Under the pieces are notes generated by a model. The model did no database searches and was not told the DNA's origin. It worked only from the letters and a program-made list of their open reading frames with translations. From positions 1 to 64,000 of the forward strand of contig JAVBSY010000046.1 in assembly GCA_031556475.1 (NCBI GenBank): a DNA stretch of 64,000 nt. Reading direction: 5' to 3'. The position numbers and the translations under genes are program-made. This stretch comes from Azoarcus sp031556475. GTDB lineage: Bacteria; Pseudomonadota; Gammaproteobacteria; Burkholderiales; Rhodocyclaceae. This document shows, piece by piece, positions 53,434-62,716 of the stretch. Positions within the stretch are counted from its first letter, which is position 1. Every line of letters begins with the position of its first letter.

Positions 53434-53532
53434 TGCGCCGGAGCCGAGCATTCGGTAAGTATCCTTTTCCCGCCGACGCGGTCGCTATTGTGGTCTTCCA
53501 CAACGCCGCACAGACCCGTGGAAACACATCCC

Positions 53533-55536
53533 ATGAATCGCCCCACCCTCGCGCTTGCCCCATCCGTCGCCGTGCAGGAACGTTGGTTTCGCAACCTCGC
53601 ACCGTTGAGCCTGGCCCTCTGCCTTGCCGCCGTCGCTGCATTGGTCTGGTTTACACATGCCTATGACGCCGAAGAACAACAGGCCGCACTGATCAGCGAC
53701 GCGTTGTGGATGGAGCAAAACCTGCGCTTCCAACTCGACCGCAACGAAGCACAGCTACAGCAAATCGCACCGGAACTGCTGCGCGGCGAGCGCCTGTCGA
53801 CGCAAACCGAGGCGCAACTGCGCCAGTTGCTGACCCAGGATCGCGGCCTCGTCCGCATTTTGTGGCGGGACCAGGACGGACGGCTGGTCGGCGCATCGCC
53901 ACCCGTTGCAAACGACCGTCTCACGGACGAACGCCCCGCCGGCGAGATCACCACACCGGAAGCCCTCTCCCGCCTCACCCGTGCCATCGGCCGCCCGATC
54001 TTCGGTTCTCCCTACCCGGCCGCCGACGGCCAGATCCGCTTCGAAGTCAGCATACCGAGTTGGTCGGACAGCGCCTTTCTCGGCACGGTGATCGGCGTGT
54101 ATTCACTTTCCGATCTCGTCGTGCGCGAATTACCGTGGTGGTTTTCCGAACGTTATCGGGTCGCCGTGCTCGACACAGACGGCAACGAAATCGCGGCAAA
54201 ATCCAAGATTGCGCCACTGGCGGCGAATCGCAGCTACACGATAAGCCTCGACCCGCCCGGTCATGGCCTCGTGCTGCAAATCACCCCATACAAGGACGAA
54301 ACCCGCTGGATGCCGCTGCTGCTCGGCGCATCCATCATCGTGTTGGGCGGCATCATCGTCTGGAGCATCTGGCAGTTGCGCCGCCAACTCACCCGCCGCC
54401 AGGCGGCCGAACAGGCACTGCTTGAAGAATCGGCCTACCGCAAGGCCATGGAGGATTCGCTCATCACCGGGCTGCGCGCGCGCGACCTGGACGGCCGGCT
54501 GACCTACGTAAACGCGGCCTTTTGCCGCATGACCGGCTACGCCGCCACTGAACTGATCGGCCAACTGCCCCCCCTGCCCTACTGGGAATCCGACCACGAC
54601 GAGCGCCGGCGCGAGCTTCAGGAGTGCCTGCGCGATACCGGCTCAACCCCCAACGGCGTCGAAATCCGTTTTCGCCGCAAGAATGGCGACCGTCTCGAGG
54701 TACTGCTGTTCGAAGCGCCACTGATCGACGCCCAGGGTCGTCATACCGGCTGGATGGGGTCCCTGCTCGACATCACCGAACAAAAACGCACGCGCGAGCT
54801 TGCCCAACAGCAGGAAGAGCGCCTGCAAGCCACCTCGCGCCTGGTGACGATGGGCGAAATGGCCTCCACCCTGGCGCACGAACTGAATCAACCGCTGACC
54901 GCCATCGCCAGCTACAGCGGCGGCTGCATCAACCGCCTGGAAGCGGCGGAAATCGACCACGGAGAACTGCGCGACATTCTCGCAAAACTTGACCGCCAGG
55001 CACACCGCGCAGGCGCGATCATCCGCCGCGTGTACGACTTCGTCCGCCGCTCCGAACCAAAGCGCGAACTCCTCGACCTCAACACCGTGATCCGCGATGC
55101 CGTCGACCTCATCGAAGCCGACGCGCGCAAGCGCCGCATGCGCCTCACCACCGAACTCGCGCCGCAACTACCGAAAATCGCCGTCGACCCGGTCATGATC
55201 GAACAAGCCATCGTCAATCTCGTGCGCAACGGCATGGACGCAATGCGCGACACCCCGGCGGAACAGCGCCGTATCCACGTCACGACGACCCTCGACGCCG
55301 CCGCGCTCGAAGGCGGCGCGCTCGTCATCCGCGTCACCGATCATGGCTGCGGCATAGACGCCGACACCGCCCGCCACCTCTTTCAACCCTTCTTCACCAC
55401 CAAGGAAGAAGGCATGGGCATGGGATTGAACATCTGCCGCTCGATCGCCGAACTGCACCGCGGCCGCCTGCACTTCGAACCGAACCCGAACGGCGGTACC
55501 ATTTTTACCCTTTCCCTCCCCCTGACCCTCACATGA
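53533..55536 (+). CDS. dctS: C4-dicarboxylate sensor histidine kinase DctS
   Basis: From the ATG at 53533 the 667-residue kinase has two membrane helices (about 23-45 and 270-290) flanking a periplasmic sensor domain, a PAS domain (RDLDGRLTYVNAAFCRMTGY), a HisKA H-box AHELNQPLTAIASYSGG and a HATPase_c with N-, G1- and G2-boxes (VRNGMDAMRD, DHGCGI, GMGMGLNICRSI). The architecture matches DctS of Rhodobacter. It overlaps dctR by four bases. Its divergent neighbour is the transporter it should regulate. Confidence 0.93.
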   Translation: MNRPTLALAPSVAVQERWFRNLAPLSLALCLAAVAALVWFTHAYDAEEQQAALISDALWMEQNLRFQLDRNEAQLQQIAPELLRGERLSTQTEAQLRQLLTQDRGLVRILWRDQDGRLVGASPPVANDRLTDERPAGEITTPEALSRLTRAIGRPIFGSPYPAADGQIRFEVSIPSWSDSAFLGTVIGVYSLSDLVVRELPWWFSERYRVAVLDTDGNEIAAKSKIAPLAANRSYTISLDPPGHGLVLQITPYKDETRWMPLLLGASIIVLGGIIVWSIWQLRRQLTRRQAAEQALLEESAYRKAMEDSLITGLRARDLDGRLTYVNAAFCRMTGYAATELIGQLPPLPYWESDHDERRRELQECLRDTGSTPNGVEIRFRRKNGDRLEVLLFEAPLIDAQGRHTGWMGSLLDITEQKRTRELAQQQEERLQATSRLVTMGEMASTLAHELNQPLTAIASYSGGCINRLEAAEIDHGELRDILAKLDRQAHRAGAIIRRVYDFVRRSEPKRELLDLNTVIRDAVDLIEADARKRRMRLTTELAPQLPKIAVDPVMIEQAIVNLVRNGMDAMRDTPAEQRRIHVTTTLDAAALEGGALVIRVTDHGCGIDADTARHLFQPFFTTKEEGMGMGLNICRSIAELHRGRLHFEPNPNGGTIFTLSLPLTLT

Positions 55537-56138
55537 CGTCCACCCACGTCCATATCATCGACGACGACGAGGCCATCCGCGATGCCCTCGCGTGGCTGTT
55601 CAAGACACGCCACATCGCCAGCCGCACATGGCCCACCGGCGAAGTCTTCATCGGCGCCTGGCAGCCCGACTGGCGCGGCTGCATAGTTCTCGACATCCGC
55701 ATGGACGGCATGAGCGGCCTCGAATGCTTCGACGTCCTGCTCGGCCGTGGCAATCAACTACCCGTGATCTTCATCACCGGACACGGCGATGTACCGATGG
55801 CCGTCGGCGCACTCAAAAAAGGCGCATTCGATTTCATCGAAAAACCATTCGACGACAAACACCTCGTCACCCTGGTCGAAAAGGCGATCGAGCACGACAC
55901 CACGCTACACCGCGCCGCAACCGAGCGCGACACCACCGAGGCCCGGCTCGCTACGCTCACCACGCGCGAATGCGAAGTCATGAGCCGGATACTGGAAGGC
56001 AAATACAACAAAGTGATCGCCGACGAATTGGCAATCTCGGTCCGCACCGTGGAAGTTCATCGCGCACGCGTATTCGACAAAATGCAGGTGCGCTCGGCGG
56101 TAGAACTCGCGCAACTGCTAACGACGCAGCGCGGCTGA
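55533..56138 (+). CDS. dctR: C4-dicarboxylate response regulator DctR (NarL/FixJ type)
   Basis: The 201-residue regulator has a receiver domain with acidic pocket IIDDDE and phospho-acceptor Asp54 (VLDIRMDG), Thr/Lys switch residues (FITGHGD, IEKPFDD), and a LuxR-type helix-turn-helix LTTRECEVMSRILEGKYNKVIADELAISVRTVEVHRARVFDKM. This is the FixJ-like DctR found with DctS, not the sigma-54-dependent DctD. It overlaps dctS by four bases and should activate dctPQM. Confidence 0.93.
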   Translation: MTSTHVHIIDDDEAIRDALAWLFKTRHIASRTWPTGEVFIGAWQPDWRGCIVLDIRMDGMSGLECFDVLLGRGNQLPVIFITGHGDVPMAVGALKKGAFDFIEKPFDDKHLVTLVEKAIEHDTTLHRAATERDTTEARLATLTTRECEVMSRILEGKYNKVIADELAISVRTVEVHRARVFDKMQVRSAVELAQLLTTQRG

Positions 56139-56174
56139 CGCCCCCCCGGCCGCGCCTACTCGCCCCACGTTCAT

Positions 56175-57557
56175 TCACTCGCCCGCAATACCGAACAGCC
56201 GCCAGCACGGCATGACGCCGGGCGAGTCAGGCGCACACGCAAACGCCGCCGCCACGCCGATGCCGCCGATCCACACCGCCACGCCGTCGATCCACAACAC
56301 CGGCAAACGCTCGCGCATCCACGCCGGCACGCCAGCCTCCTGGCACAGATTCTTGAAGCTGCGACTCGGCCGCCGGGCATCCAGACAAAAACGCAAACCC
56401 GGCGTACGCGCCCCCAGGCAAACCTCGCCCGCCTGCGCCAAAAATTCGCGACCGATCCCGCCGCCAAGTAGCGGCGCAAACTCCACCACACCGCCAGCCC
56501 AGGCAAGCTGCGCCTCGCCGCGCCAATACACCGGCAAAGCCGGTACCGCCGCGACCGGCGGCGCCAGCCACACCTTGTCCCGATAAGCGCAGCAATCCAG
56601 CGCCCCGAGCGATGCCTGCAGCGGGTGCGACAACGCCACGGCGCGCAACTGCCGTACCGCCTCCCTCAGCCGCGCACGCGACGGCGCAGGCACACCGAAA
56701 CGCCTAGCCTGCCAGCGCAGCAGATTACCGATGCGCGCATCACTCAATGCCAGCAAAGCCGGGCGGGAGAGTTCAACGCCACCACAAGCGCGTTCATCGA
56801 GCGCGGCCAGCTCATCGAGCAACTCGCCCGCCTCGTGAAAATGATCCGCCGCCCTCGCCAATGCCGGCACGGCTGCCGGAAAACCCACCTCGACCGCCGG
56901 CAGCACGCGGTGGCGTAGATCGTTGCGCGTATAGCGGCGGTCGGCGTTGCTCTCGTCCTCCACCCATGCCAGGCCCCGTCCCCGTGCATACGCGGCAATA
57001 CGCTCGCGCCGCACCGCGAGCAAAGGCCGCAGACGCTTGCCTTGCCGTACCGCCATCGCACCGGCGCCGCGCAAGCCGGTACCGCGCAACAAGCGGAAAA
57101 GCAAGGTTTCGGCTTGATCGTCCTGATGATGGCCCAGCGCCAGCCAATCACACTCGACCATCCCCAAAGCCCGATGGCGCTCGTGGCGGGCGGCGGCCTC
57201 CAAACCTTCCGGATGATCGCGGCGCACGTTGACGGGCAAAACGTGCAGCGGCACGCCCGCACGTGTGCACAAACGCTCGCAGAACGCCTGCCAGGCGTCG
57301 GCGTGAGGACTCAAACCATGATGAACGTGCGCCGCGGCCAGGTCATAACCGAAACGCGGCTGCAGGCGGACAAGCAGATCGAACATGACAACCGAATCGA
57401 CGCCCCCGGAAAGCGCACAGCACAACTTGCTGTGCGCCCGGACGCCGGCTTCGTCGAGCGCGCTGGCGACGACATCCTCGACCAGCGTGGCCAGCGCCTC
57501 ATGATCGGCGGTGGCCTGCGGCGGTTCAGGCGACCCGCTGTTCCTTGAAGCGGCCAT
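56175..57557 (-). CDS. tilS: tRNA(Ile)-lysidine synthetase
   Basis: The 460-residue enzyme converts the C34 of tRNA-Ile(CAU) to lysidine. The PP-loop SGGVDS is at 50-55, followed by HVHHGLSPHAD, and the HHQDDQAETLLFRLLRGTGLRG motif is diagnostic; a degenerate C-terminal TilS domain follows. The ATG at 57557 lies inside the end of accA, so the genes overlap by 32 bases and are translationally coupled. Its N-terminus (MAASRNSGSPEP) is not conserved, and a later start cannot be excluded. Confidence 0.93.
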   Translation of the reverse strand: MAASRNSGSPEPPQATADHEALATLVEDVVASALDEAGVRAHSKLCCALSGGVDSVVMFDLLVRLQPRFGYDLAAAHVHHGLSPHADAWQAFCERLCTRAGVPLHVLPVNVRRDHPEGLEAAARHERHRALGMVECDWLALGHHQDDQAETLLFRLLRGTGLRGAGAMAVRQGKRLRPLLAVRRERIAAYARGRGLAWVEDESNADRRYTRNDLRHRVLPAVEVGFPAAVPALARAADHFHEAGELLDELAALDERACGGVELSRPALLALSDARIGNLLRWQARRFGVPAPSRARLREAVRQLRAVALSHPLQASLGALDCCAYRDKVWLAPPVAAVPALPVYWRGEAQLAWAGGVVEFAPLLGGGIGREFLAQAGEVCLGARTPGLRFCLDARRPSRSFKNLCQEAGVPAWMRERLPVLWIDGVAVWIGGIGVAAAFACAPDSPGVMPCWRLFGIAGE

Positions 57558-58494
57558 AGCCCATGAGCCGTTCCAGGCGCTGCTCGATCAGTTCGGACGG
57601 CGACATCGAATCAACCTGGCGCAAAGCGTCGGCCAGCGCGCGCTTGAGGCTCTGGACCATGGCGCGATAATCGCGGTGAGCACCGCCCACCGGCTCATTG
57701 ACGATTTTATCGACGAGCCCCAGGGACTTCAGCCGCGCCGCGGTAATACCCATGGTTTCCGCCGCTTCGGCCGCCTTTTCCGCGCTTTTCCACAAAATGG
57801 AAGCGCAGCCTTCGGGCGAAATCACCGAATAGATCGAATATTGCAGCATCAACACCTGATCCCCCACGGCAATGGCAAGCGCGCCGCCGGAGCCGCCTTC
57901 ACCGATGATGGTGCAGATAAGCGGCACCTTCAGCTCGGCCATGGCGTACAAATTGCGGCCGATGGCTTCGGACTGGCCGCGCTCCTCTGCACCGATGCCG
58001 GGATAGGCGCCAGGCGTATCGACAAAGGTAAACACCGGCAGGCTGAACTTTTCCGCCAGCCGCATCAGCCGCAGCGCCTTGCGATACCCCTCGGGGCGCG
58101 GCATGCCGAAGTTGCGCGCGATTTTTTCCTTGGTATCGCGCCCTTTCTGGTGACCGATGACGACACAGCTCTGCCCGTTGAAGCGGGCCAGACCGCCGAC
58201 GATCGCCTTGTCGTCGGCGTACGCGCGGTCGCCGTGCAATTCCTCGAAATCGGTAAAGATCTGCTGCGCGTAATCCAGGGTATACGGGCGCTGCGGGTGG
58301 CGCGCCACCTGGGCGATCTGCCACGCCGTGAGCTTGCTGTAGAGATCCTTCGTCAGCCCCTGGCTCTTCGCCTCCAGGCGGGCGATTTCCTCGGAAATAT
58401 CGACCGCCGAATCGTCCTGCACAAAACGCAGCCGCTCGATTTTCTCTTCAAGCTCGGCAACCGGCCGCTCAAAATCCAGAAAGGTGGTTTTCAT
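57526..58494 (-). CDS. accA: Acetyl-CoA carboxylase carboxyltransferase alpha subunit
   Basis: From the ATG at 58494 (GGGAAAGG seven bases upstream) the protein has 322 residues and, with AccD, transfers carboxyl groups from biotin to acetyl-CoA. The start MKTTFLDFERPVAELEEKIE and the GEGGSGGALAIAVGDQVLMLQYSIYSVISPEGCASILWK segment are the AccA hallmarks. The frame extends to 58638 but without family resemblance. tilS overlaps its end, the usual accA-tilS order. Confidence 0.97.
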   Translation of the reverse strand: MKTTFLDFERPVAELEEKIERLRFVQDDSAVDISEEIARLEAKSQGLTKDLYSKLTAWQIAQVARHPQRPYTLDYAQQIFTDFEELHGDRAYADDKAIVGGLARFNGQSCVVIGHQKGRDTKEKIARNFGMPRPEGYRKALRLMRLAEKFSLPVFTFVDTPGAYPGIGAEERGQSEAIGRNLYAMAELKVPLICTIIGEGGSGGALAIAVGDQVLMLQYSIYSVISPEGCASILWKSAEKAAEAAETMGITAARLKSLGLVDKIVNEPVGGAHRDYRAMVQSLKRALADALRQVDSMSPSELIEQRLERLMGYGRFKEQRVA

Positions 58495-58918
58495 CAAACC
58501 TTTCCCAATAAGAAAGTTTGATATTGTACCGTGCCCGCATCCGCCGTCTGCCCCCCCGTGACAGCACCGACCATATACGGCATGATGCAAGCACCTTGAA
58601 CAATCAAAGGAGAAGCGGGGCTTTCCGCGCCTCGTCACATGGGTAGTCGAAGTTTACCAACAACACCGCCACTCACCACCTTGCCCGCGCAATCCACACC
58701 TGCCGCGCGGATGCGCACAGACGCTCACGTAGCTCCTCGCCCCGGCCTCCCCAAGAATTTCCTGCGTACACCAACGCATACGGACGATATCGCTCCGCGC
58801 CCGACAACAGCCGCACCCGGCCATACTGCAGATTTCGCCTACCGCATTGCCCTCATTGCCCTGCGATCTGCGACACCCCCTCCCGTGCCCCCAACACCCC
58901 TTCCGGCCAGCTAAAAAA
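58495..58918. other. 424-base divergent gap accA-corC
   Basis: I see no convincing gene. A 91-codon plus-strand frame at 58639-58914 is low-complexity (Pro/Thr/Ala-rich), lacks a ribosome binding site and is not supported. The region must hold the accA promoter (a TACAAT-like -10 lies on the minus strand near 58523-58528) and the promoter of the downstream membrane protein. Confidence 0.6.
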
Positions 58919-60241
58919 ATGGAAACCATGTTTCTTGTCGCCCTCGTCTTGCTGAACGGGGTGTTCGCAATGTCGGAAATCGCCCTCGTCACCGCCCGCC
59001 GCGCCCGCCTTGCCAAACTCGCCGAGGATGGCGACAACGGTGCGGTCGTGGCGATGAAGCTGGGGGAAGATCCAACCCGTTTCCTGTCGACGATCCAGAT
59101 CGGCATCACCTCCATCGGCATCCTCAACGGCATCGTCGGCGAAGCGGCGCTGGCCGCGCCGCTGGCACAGTGGCTGACCGAACTCGGCCTGCCCCAGCGC
59201 GCGAGCCAGATCGGCTCGACGGCGCTCGTCGTGATCGTCATCACCTACATTTCCATCGTCGTCGGCGAACTGGTGCCCAAGCGCATCGGCCAGCTCAACC
59301 CCGAGGGCATCGCCCGGCTGGTGGCAAAGCCGATGAACGCGCTCGCCATCGCCTCGCGCCCGTTCGTCGTCCTGTTGACGCTATCGACCAACACCCTGTT
59401 GCGCCTGCTCGGCAAGCGCGACGTCGGCACCCCGAGCGTGACCGAGGAAGAAATCCACGCCATGCTCGAAGAAGGCTCGGAAGCCGGGGTCATCGAAAAG
59501 CACGAACACGAAATGGTACGCAACGTGTTCCGCCTCGACGACCGCCAGATCGGCTCGCTGATGGTGCCACGTGCCGACATCATGTGGGTCGACCTCAACC
59601 AGCCGCAGGAAACAAACCTGGCACGGGTGGTCGACTGCGAACACTCCCGCTTTCCCGTATGCCGGGGCGGCCTCGACGACATCGTCGGCGTGATCGCCGC
59701 CAAACAACTGCTCAACCAATCGCTGCGCGGCGAAGAAATCGACCTCACCGCCCAATTGCAGCCCGCGATCTACGTACCGGAATCGCTCACCGGCATGGAA
59801 CTGCTCGACCAGTTCCGCACCACCGGCACGCACATGATGTTCGTCATCGACGAATACGGTGAAGTGCTCGGCATGGTGACGCTGCAAGACGTTCTCGAAG
59901 CCGTCACCGGCGAATTCATGCCGCAGAACCTCGCCGACGCCTGGGCCGTTCAGCGCGAAGACGGCTCATGGCTGCTCGACGGCCTGATCCCCCTGCCCGA
60001 ACTGAAAGACCGGCTCGAACTGAAAACAGTCCCGGAAGAGGAAAAAGGCCGTTATCACACCTTGTCCGGCATGGTGCTCTGGCTGCTCGGGCGCCTCCCC
60101 TGCACGGGCGACATCAGCACATGGGAACAATGGCGCCTGGAAGTGATCGATATGGATGGCAAGCGTATCGACAAAATCCTCGCCACCCGCCTACCTAACG
60201 GCGACGAAACCGACGCCGCCACCGACAGCCCGCCGGACTGA
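58919..60241 (+). CDS. Hemolysin-family/CorC-like membrane protein (DUF21-CBS-CorC_HlyC)
   Basis: The 440-residue protein has an N-terminal DUF21/CNNM membrane domain of three to four helices (LVALVLLNGVFAMSEIALVTARRARL), two CBS domains (after VPRADIMWVDLNQ and LDQFRTTGTHMMFVIDEYGEVLGMVTLQDVLEAVTGE) and a C-terminal CorC_HlyC domain that ends with DMDGKRIDKILATR. Members are magnesium/cobalt efflux or tolerance factors. Two ATGs (58919, 58928) are possible starts. It has its own direction and is followed 74 bases later by a Bax-inhibitor-1 family gene. Confidence 0.9.
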   Translation: METMFLVALVLLNGVFAMSEIALVTARRARLAKLAEDGDNGAVVAMKLGEDPTRFLSTIQIGITSIGILNGIVGEAALAAPLAQWLTELGLPQRASQIGSTALVVIVITYISIVVGELVPKRIGQLNPEGIARLVAKPMNALAIASRPFVVLLTLSTNTLLRLLGKRDVGTPSVTEEEIHAMLEEGSEAGVIEKHEHEMVRNVFRLDDRQIGSLMVPRADIMWVDLNQPQETNLARVVDCEHSRFPVCRGGLDDIVGVIAAKQLLNQSLRGEEIDLTAQLQPAIYVPESLTGMELLDQFRTTGTHMMFVIDEYGEVLGMVTLQDVLEAVTGEFMPQNLADAWAVQREDGSWLLDGLIPLPELKDRLELKTVPEEEKGRYHTLSGMVLWLLGRLPCTGDISTWEQWRLEVIDMDGKRIDKILATRLPNGDETDAATDSPPD

Positions 60242-60315
60242 ATCGCCGCAAATAGCTTCAATTCGCAATCTGTTAAACTGAGCTATTGAAACCTAAACCA
60301 CGGAGACAAACATCC

Positions 60316-60984
60316 ATGGAAAACCGCATCACAACACACACCGCCAACAGTACCGCCTCTGTCCTCTCGACAAACAAGGTCATCCGCAACACCTACATCT
60401 TGCTGTCGATGACATTGGCGTTTTCGGCGCTGGTCGCCGGCGTGGCGATGGCGCTCCGGCTGCCCCACCCTGGCCTGGTTCTCACACTGATCGGCTATTT
60501 CGGGCTGCTTTTCCTCACCACCAAATTCCGCAACAGCAGCCTCGGCATCGTCTGCGTCTTCGCGCTCACCGGCTTCCTCGGCTATACGCTGGGGCCGATC
60601 GTTTCCTACTACCTTTCGATGTCCAACGGCAGCCACATCGTCATGCAGGCGCTGGGCGGCACGGCGGTGATCTTCCTCGGGCTGTCGGGATACGCGCTGA
60701 CCACGCGCAAGGATTTCTCCTTCATGGGCGGCTTCCTCTGCGTCGGCATCCTGGTCGCCTTCCTCGCCGGCATCGGCGCCATCGTCTTCAACATGCCCGC
60801 CCTGTCGCTGGCGGTATCGGCCATGTTCGTCCTGCTGATGTCGGGCCTGATCCTGTTCGAAACCAGCAACATCATCCACGGCGGCGAAACCAACTACATC
60901 ATGGCCACGGTCACGCTGTACGTGGCGATCTACAACCTTTTCCTCAGCCTGCTGCAACTGCTGGGCGTCTTCAACAACGACTGA
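60316..60984 (+). CDS. Bax inhibitor-1 / YccA-YbhL family membrane protein
   Basis: From the ATG at 60316 the 222-residue protein has seven predicted membrane helices and the family pattern, beginning STNKVIRNTYILLSMTLAFSALVAGVAM and ending ETSNIIHGGETNYIMATVTLYVAIYNLFLSLLQLL. The NYIMAT...YNLFLSLL end with the paired aspartate/glutamate region is typical of BI-1. E. coli YccA interacts with FtsH; other members are calcium-leak channels. The gene ends 57 bases before a very strong terminator. Confidence 0.93.
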   Translation: MENRITTHTANSTASVLSTNKVIRNTYILLSMTLAFSALVAGVAMALRLPHPGLVLTLIGYFGLLFLTTKFRNSSLGIVCVFALTGFLGYTLGPIVSYYLSMSNGSHIVMQALGGTAVIFLGLSGYALTTRKDFSFMGGFLCVGILVAFLAGIGAIVFNMPALSLAVSAMFVLLMSGLILFETSNIIHGGETNYIMATVTLYVAIYNLFLSLLQLLGVFNND

Positions 60985-61005
60985 CCGGCAATACTCAGAA
61001 ACACA

Positions 61006-61078
61006 AAAGGCGGAGACGAAAATCCCCGCCTTTCGGACTGACGACAAAGCCTCCGTTTCGGAGGCTTTGTCGTTTTTT
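61006..61078 (+). terminator. Double hairpin terminator of the BI-1 family gene
   Basis: A first stem (AAAGGCGG 61006-61013 with CCGCCTTT 61026-61033) is followed by a 15-bp perfect stem, ACGACAAAGCCTCCG (61041-61055) with CGGAGGCTTTGTCGT (61059-61073), and a T-run of six (61073-61078). It is an unusually strong intrinsic terminator. Confidence 0.93.
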
Positions 61079-61133
61079 AGCGCGGATTACGCCGAGGTAC
61101 CGGACAGCACCCGCCTGAACAGCAGCGCCAACA

Positions 61134-61631
61134 TCATTCGCCAACTGTTACGCCATGTGCCTGTTTCGCCAGGTTGCCGGTATCGACACGCACGAAAATC
61201 GAATCACCAACCACCGTAAGCTCATCGTTGGCGCGGATTTCGCAGATGACACGCGTTTTGCGCCCGACCTCGCCTTCGACGCGCGCCGAAAGCTGCAGGG
61301 GCACACCCATCGGGGTCGGTTTCAGGTATTTGATATTGAGATTGCCAGTCACGCAGTCAACCTTCGGCAACGTGCCGGGTTCGCGGTTTTCGGCCCGGTA
61401 GTGATAAGCCATCACGGTCCAGTTCGAATGGCAATCGGTCAGCATTGCCAGAAAACCACCATAGACCAGACCGGGCCAGCCGGTAAAGCAATCCCTGGGC
61501 GTCACGGTCGCCACGACATGGATATTGTCGTCAGCCCAATAGCTTTTTATCTGGATGCCATGAGGGTTGGACGGGCCGCAGCCAAAACAAACCCCGCCCT
61601 TATCCACGATGTCCTGTATCGCCTTTTTCAC
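61134..61631 (-). CDS. PaaI-like hotdog-fold thioesterase
   Basis: A GTG start at 61631, with AGGGAG about ten bases upstream, gives 165 residues. The sequence has the CFGCGPSNPHGIQIKSYW start and WPGLVYGGFLAMLTDCHSNWTVMAY core typical of the PaaI/4HBT acyl-CoA thioesterase group that hydrolyses CoA thioesters. An in-frame ATG at 61679 has no ribosome binding site. It is divergent from the LysR-type gene 143 bases away, a likely regulator. The physiological substrate is unknown. Confidence 0.8.
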   Translation of the reverse strand: MKKAIQDIVDKGGVCFGCGPSNPHGIQIKSYWADDNIHVVATVTPRDCFTGWPGLVYGGFLAMLTDCHSNWTVMAYHYRAENREPGTLPKVDCVTGNLNIKYLKPTPMGVPLQLSARVEGEVGRKTRVICEIRANDELTVVGDSIFVRVDTGNLAKQAHGVTVGE

Positions 61632-61679
61632 GTTTTTTCTCCCTGCACACAAAACGAATCCACTATGCACCCTTCCCAT

Positions 61680-61770
61680 ACAAGAAAAGCGTCTGCATGG
61701 ATTATCGTTTCTTGTGCGCCGTGTTTCGAGGCATATAATTGACCTCGACCACGAAGAAAACCTTTCTTGT
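61680..61770. promoter_or_regulatory. Three copies of the octamer TTTCTTGT in the divergent promoter region
   Basis: ACAAGAAA (61680-61687) is the inverted copy of TTTCTTGT (61708-61715), and TTTCTTGT recurs directly at 61763-61770. All lie in the gap between the thioesterase and the LysR-type gene, so they are candidate sites for the latter. LysR proteins bind several half-sites as tetramers, and the spacing of about 28 and 55 bases fits that mode loosely. Confidence 0.5.
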
Positions 61771-61774
61771 CTGA

Positions 61775-62716
61775 ATGAGAAAACTAAGCAGAATAAAGCA
61801 AATTCAAGCACTTGAAGCAAGTGCGAGGCACGGCAGCTTTGTCGGCGCGGCAACTGAACTCGGAATCAGCCCCGCCGCGGTAGGCCAGTTGGTCAGATCC
61901 CTGGAAAGCTGGCTTGGCTACCCCCTGTTCAAACGCATGCGCGGCGGACACAAGCGGCTCGACCCCGTCGAAGAAACCAGGATGGCCCTGGAAGTTCTTT
62001 CCGAAGGCTTCGACAAACTCGAAACGGGGCTGGACAAGCTCAAAAGCCGGAAAAGCCGGCGCACCATCACGGTTACGGTCTCCCAGGCATTCGCCGCGAA
62101 CTGGTTGATCATGCGGCTCAACGACTTCATAGAACGACCCCTCCAGACGGATGTCCGGCTCGACGTCTCGGACCGCCTGACAGACTTGGCGCATCTGGAA
62201 GCGGATATCGGCATTCGCTTCGGCTTGGGCACATGGCCAGGACTCAAAGCCTCGCTATTGATGAACGACGAAGTCATCGCGGTGTGCAGCCCCGCGATTC
62301 TGCCGGCCGACGGCAAAGCCACCCCCGCATGGCTCGGGCAAGCACCACTGATCCATAACGTCCGCCATTACGCCGATAACGATATTCCGACATGGGACGA
62401 ATGGATGAAGAATTTTCGCCTGGGCCACGGCGCCAAAGGCATCCGGCTGCAGATCAACTCGACCGCCACCGTCATACAGGCCGCTCTCGCGGGACGCGGC
62501 GTAGCGCTCACACGGCATGCGCTCGTCACACAGCACATCGCGCTGGGCAAACTGCACCACGTCTTGCCGCAATACCGCTTTCCCATCAGGCACGCCTACT
62601 ACGTCGTCGCATCGCAGCAATCATTGCAGCGAACGGAAGTGGCGGCATTTCGTGACTGGTTGCTGGAACAGGCAGCCAGCAAAGACTGTTTATCTGTCCC
62701 CCCACCAATTTCGTAA
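61775..62716 (+). CDS. LysR-family transcriptional regulator (GcvA-like)
   Basis: The 313-residue protein has an N-terminal winged helix-turn-helix (IKQIQALEASARHGSFVGAATELGISPAAVGQLVRSLESWLGYPLFKR, about 7-53) and a periplasmic-binding-protein-like effector domain starting ITVTVSQAFAANWLIMRL. The closing segment FRDWLLEQAA is typical of the GcvA/AmpR branch. The likely target is the divergent thioesterase gene. The ligand cannot be inferred. The start ATG at 61775 is the first in frame and lacks a strong ribosome binding site. Confidence 0.92.
   Translation: MRKLSRIKQIQALEASARHGSFVGAATELGISPAAVGQLVRSLESWLGYPLFKRMRGGHKRLDPVEETRMALEVLSEGFDKLETGLDKLKSRKSRRTITVTVSQAFAANWLIMRLNDFIERPLQTDVRLDVSDRLTDLAHLEADIGIRFGLGTWPGLKASLLMNDEVIAVCSPAILPADGKATPAWLGQAPLIHNVRHYADNDIPTWDEWMKNFRLGHGAKGIRLQINSTATVIQAALAGRGVALTRHALVTQHIALGKLHHVLPQYRFPIRHAYYVVASQQSLQRTEVAAFRDWLLEQAASKDCLSVPPPIS

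Noticed and set aside
53338..53532. Possible sigma-54 promoter before dctP.
   Set aside because: The best GG...GC candidate (TGGCAAGGGTTTCA) does not have the required -24/-12 spacing and lacks the GC, and the regulator is of the FixJ type rather than DctD.
58639..58914. 91-codon plus-strand frame in the accA upstream gap.
   Set aside because: It is low-complexity, lacks a ribosome binding site and has no recognisable relatives.
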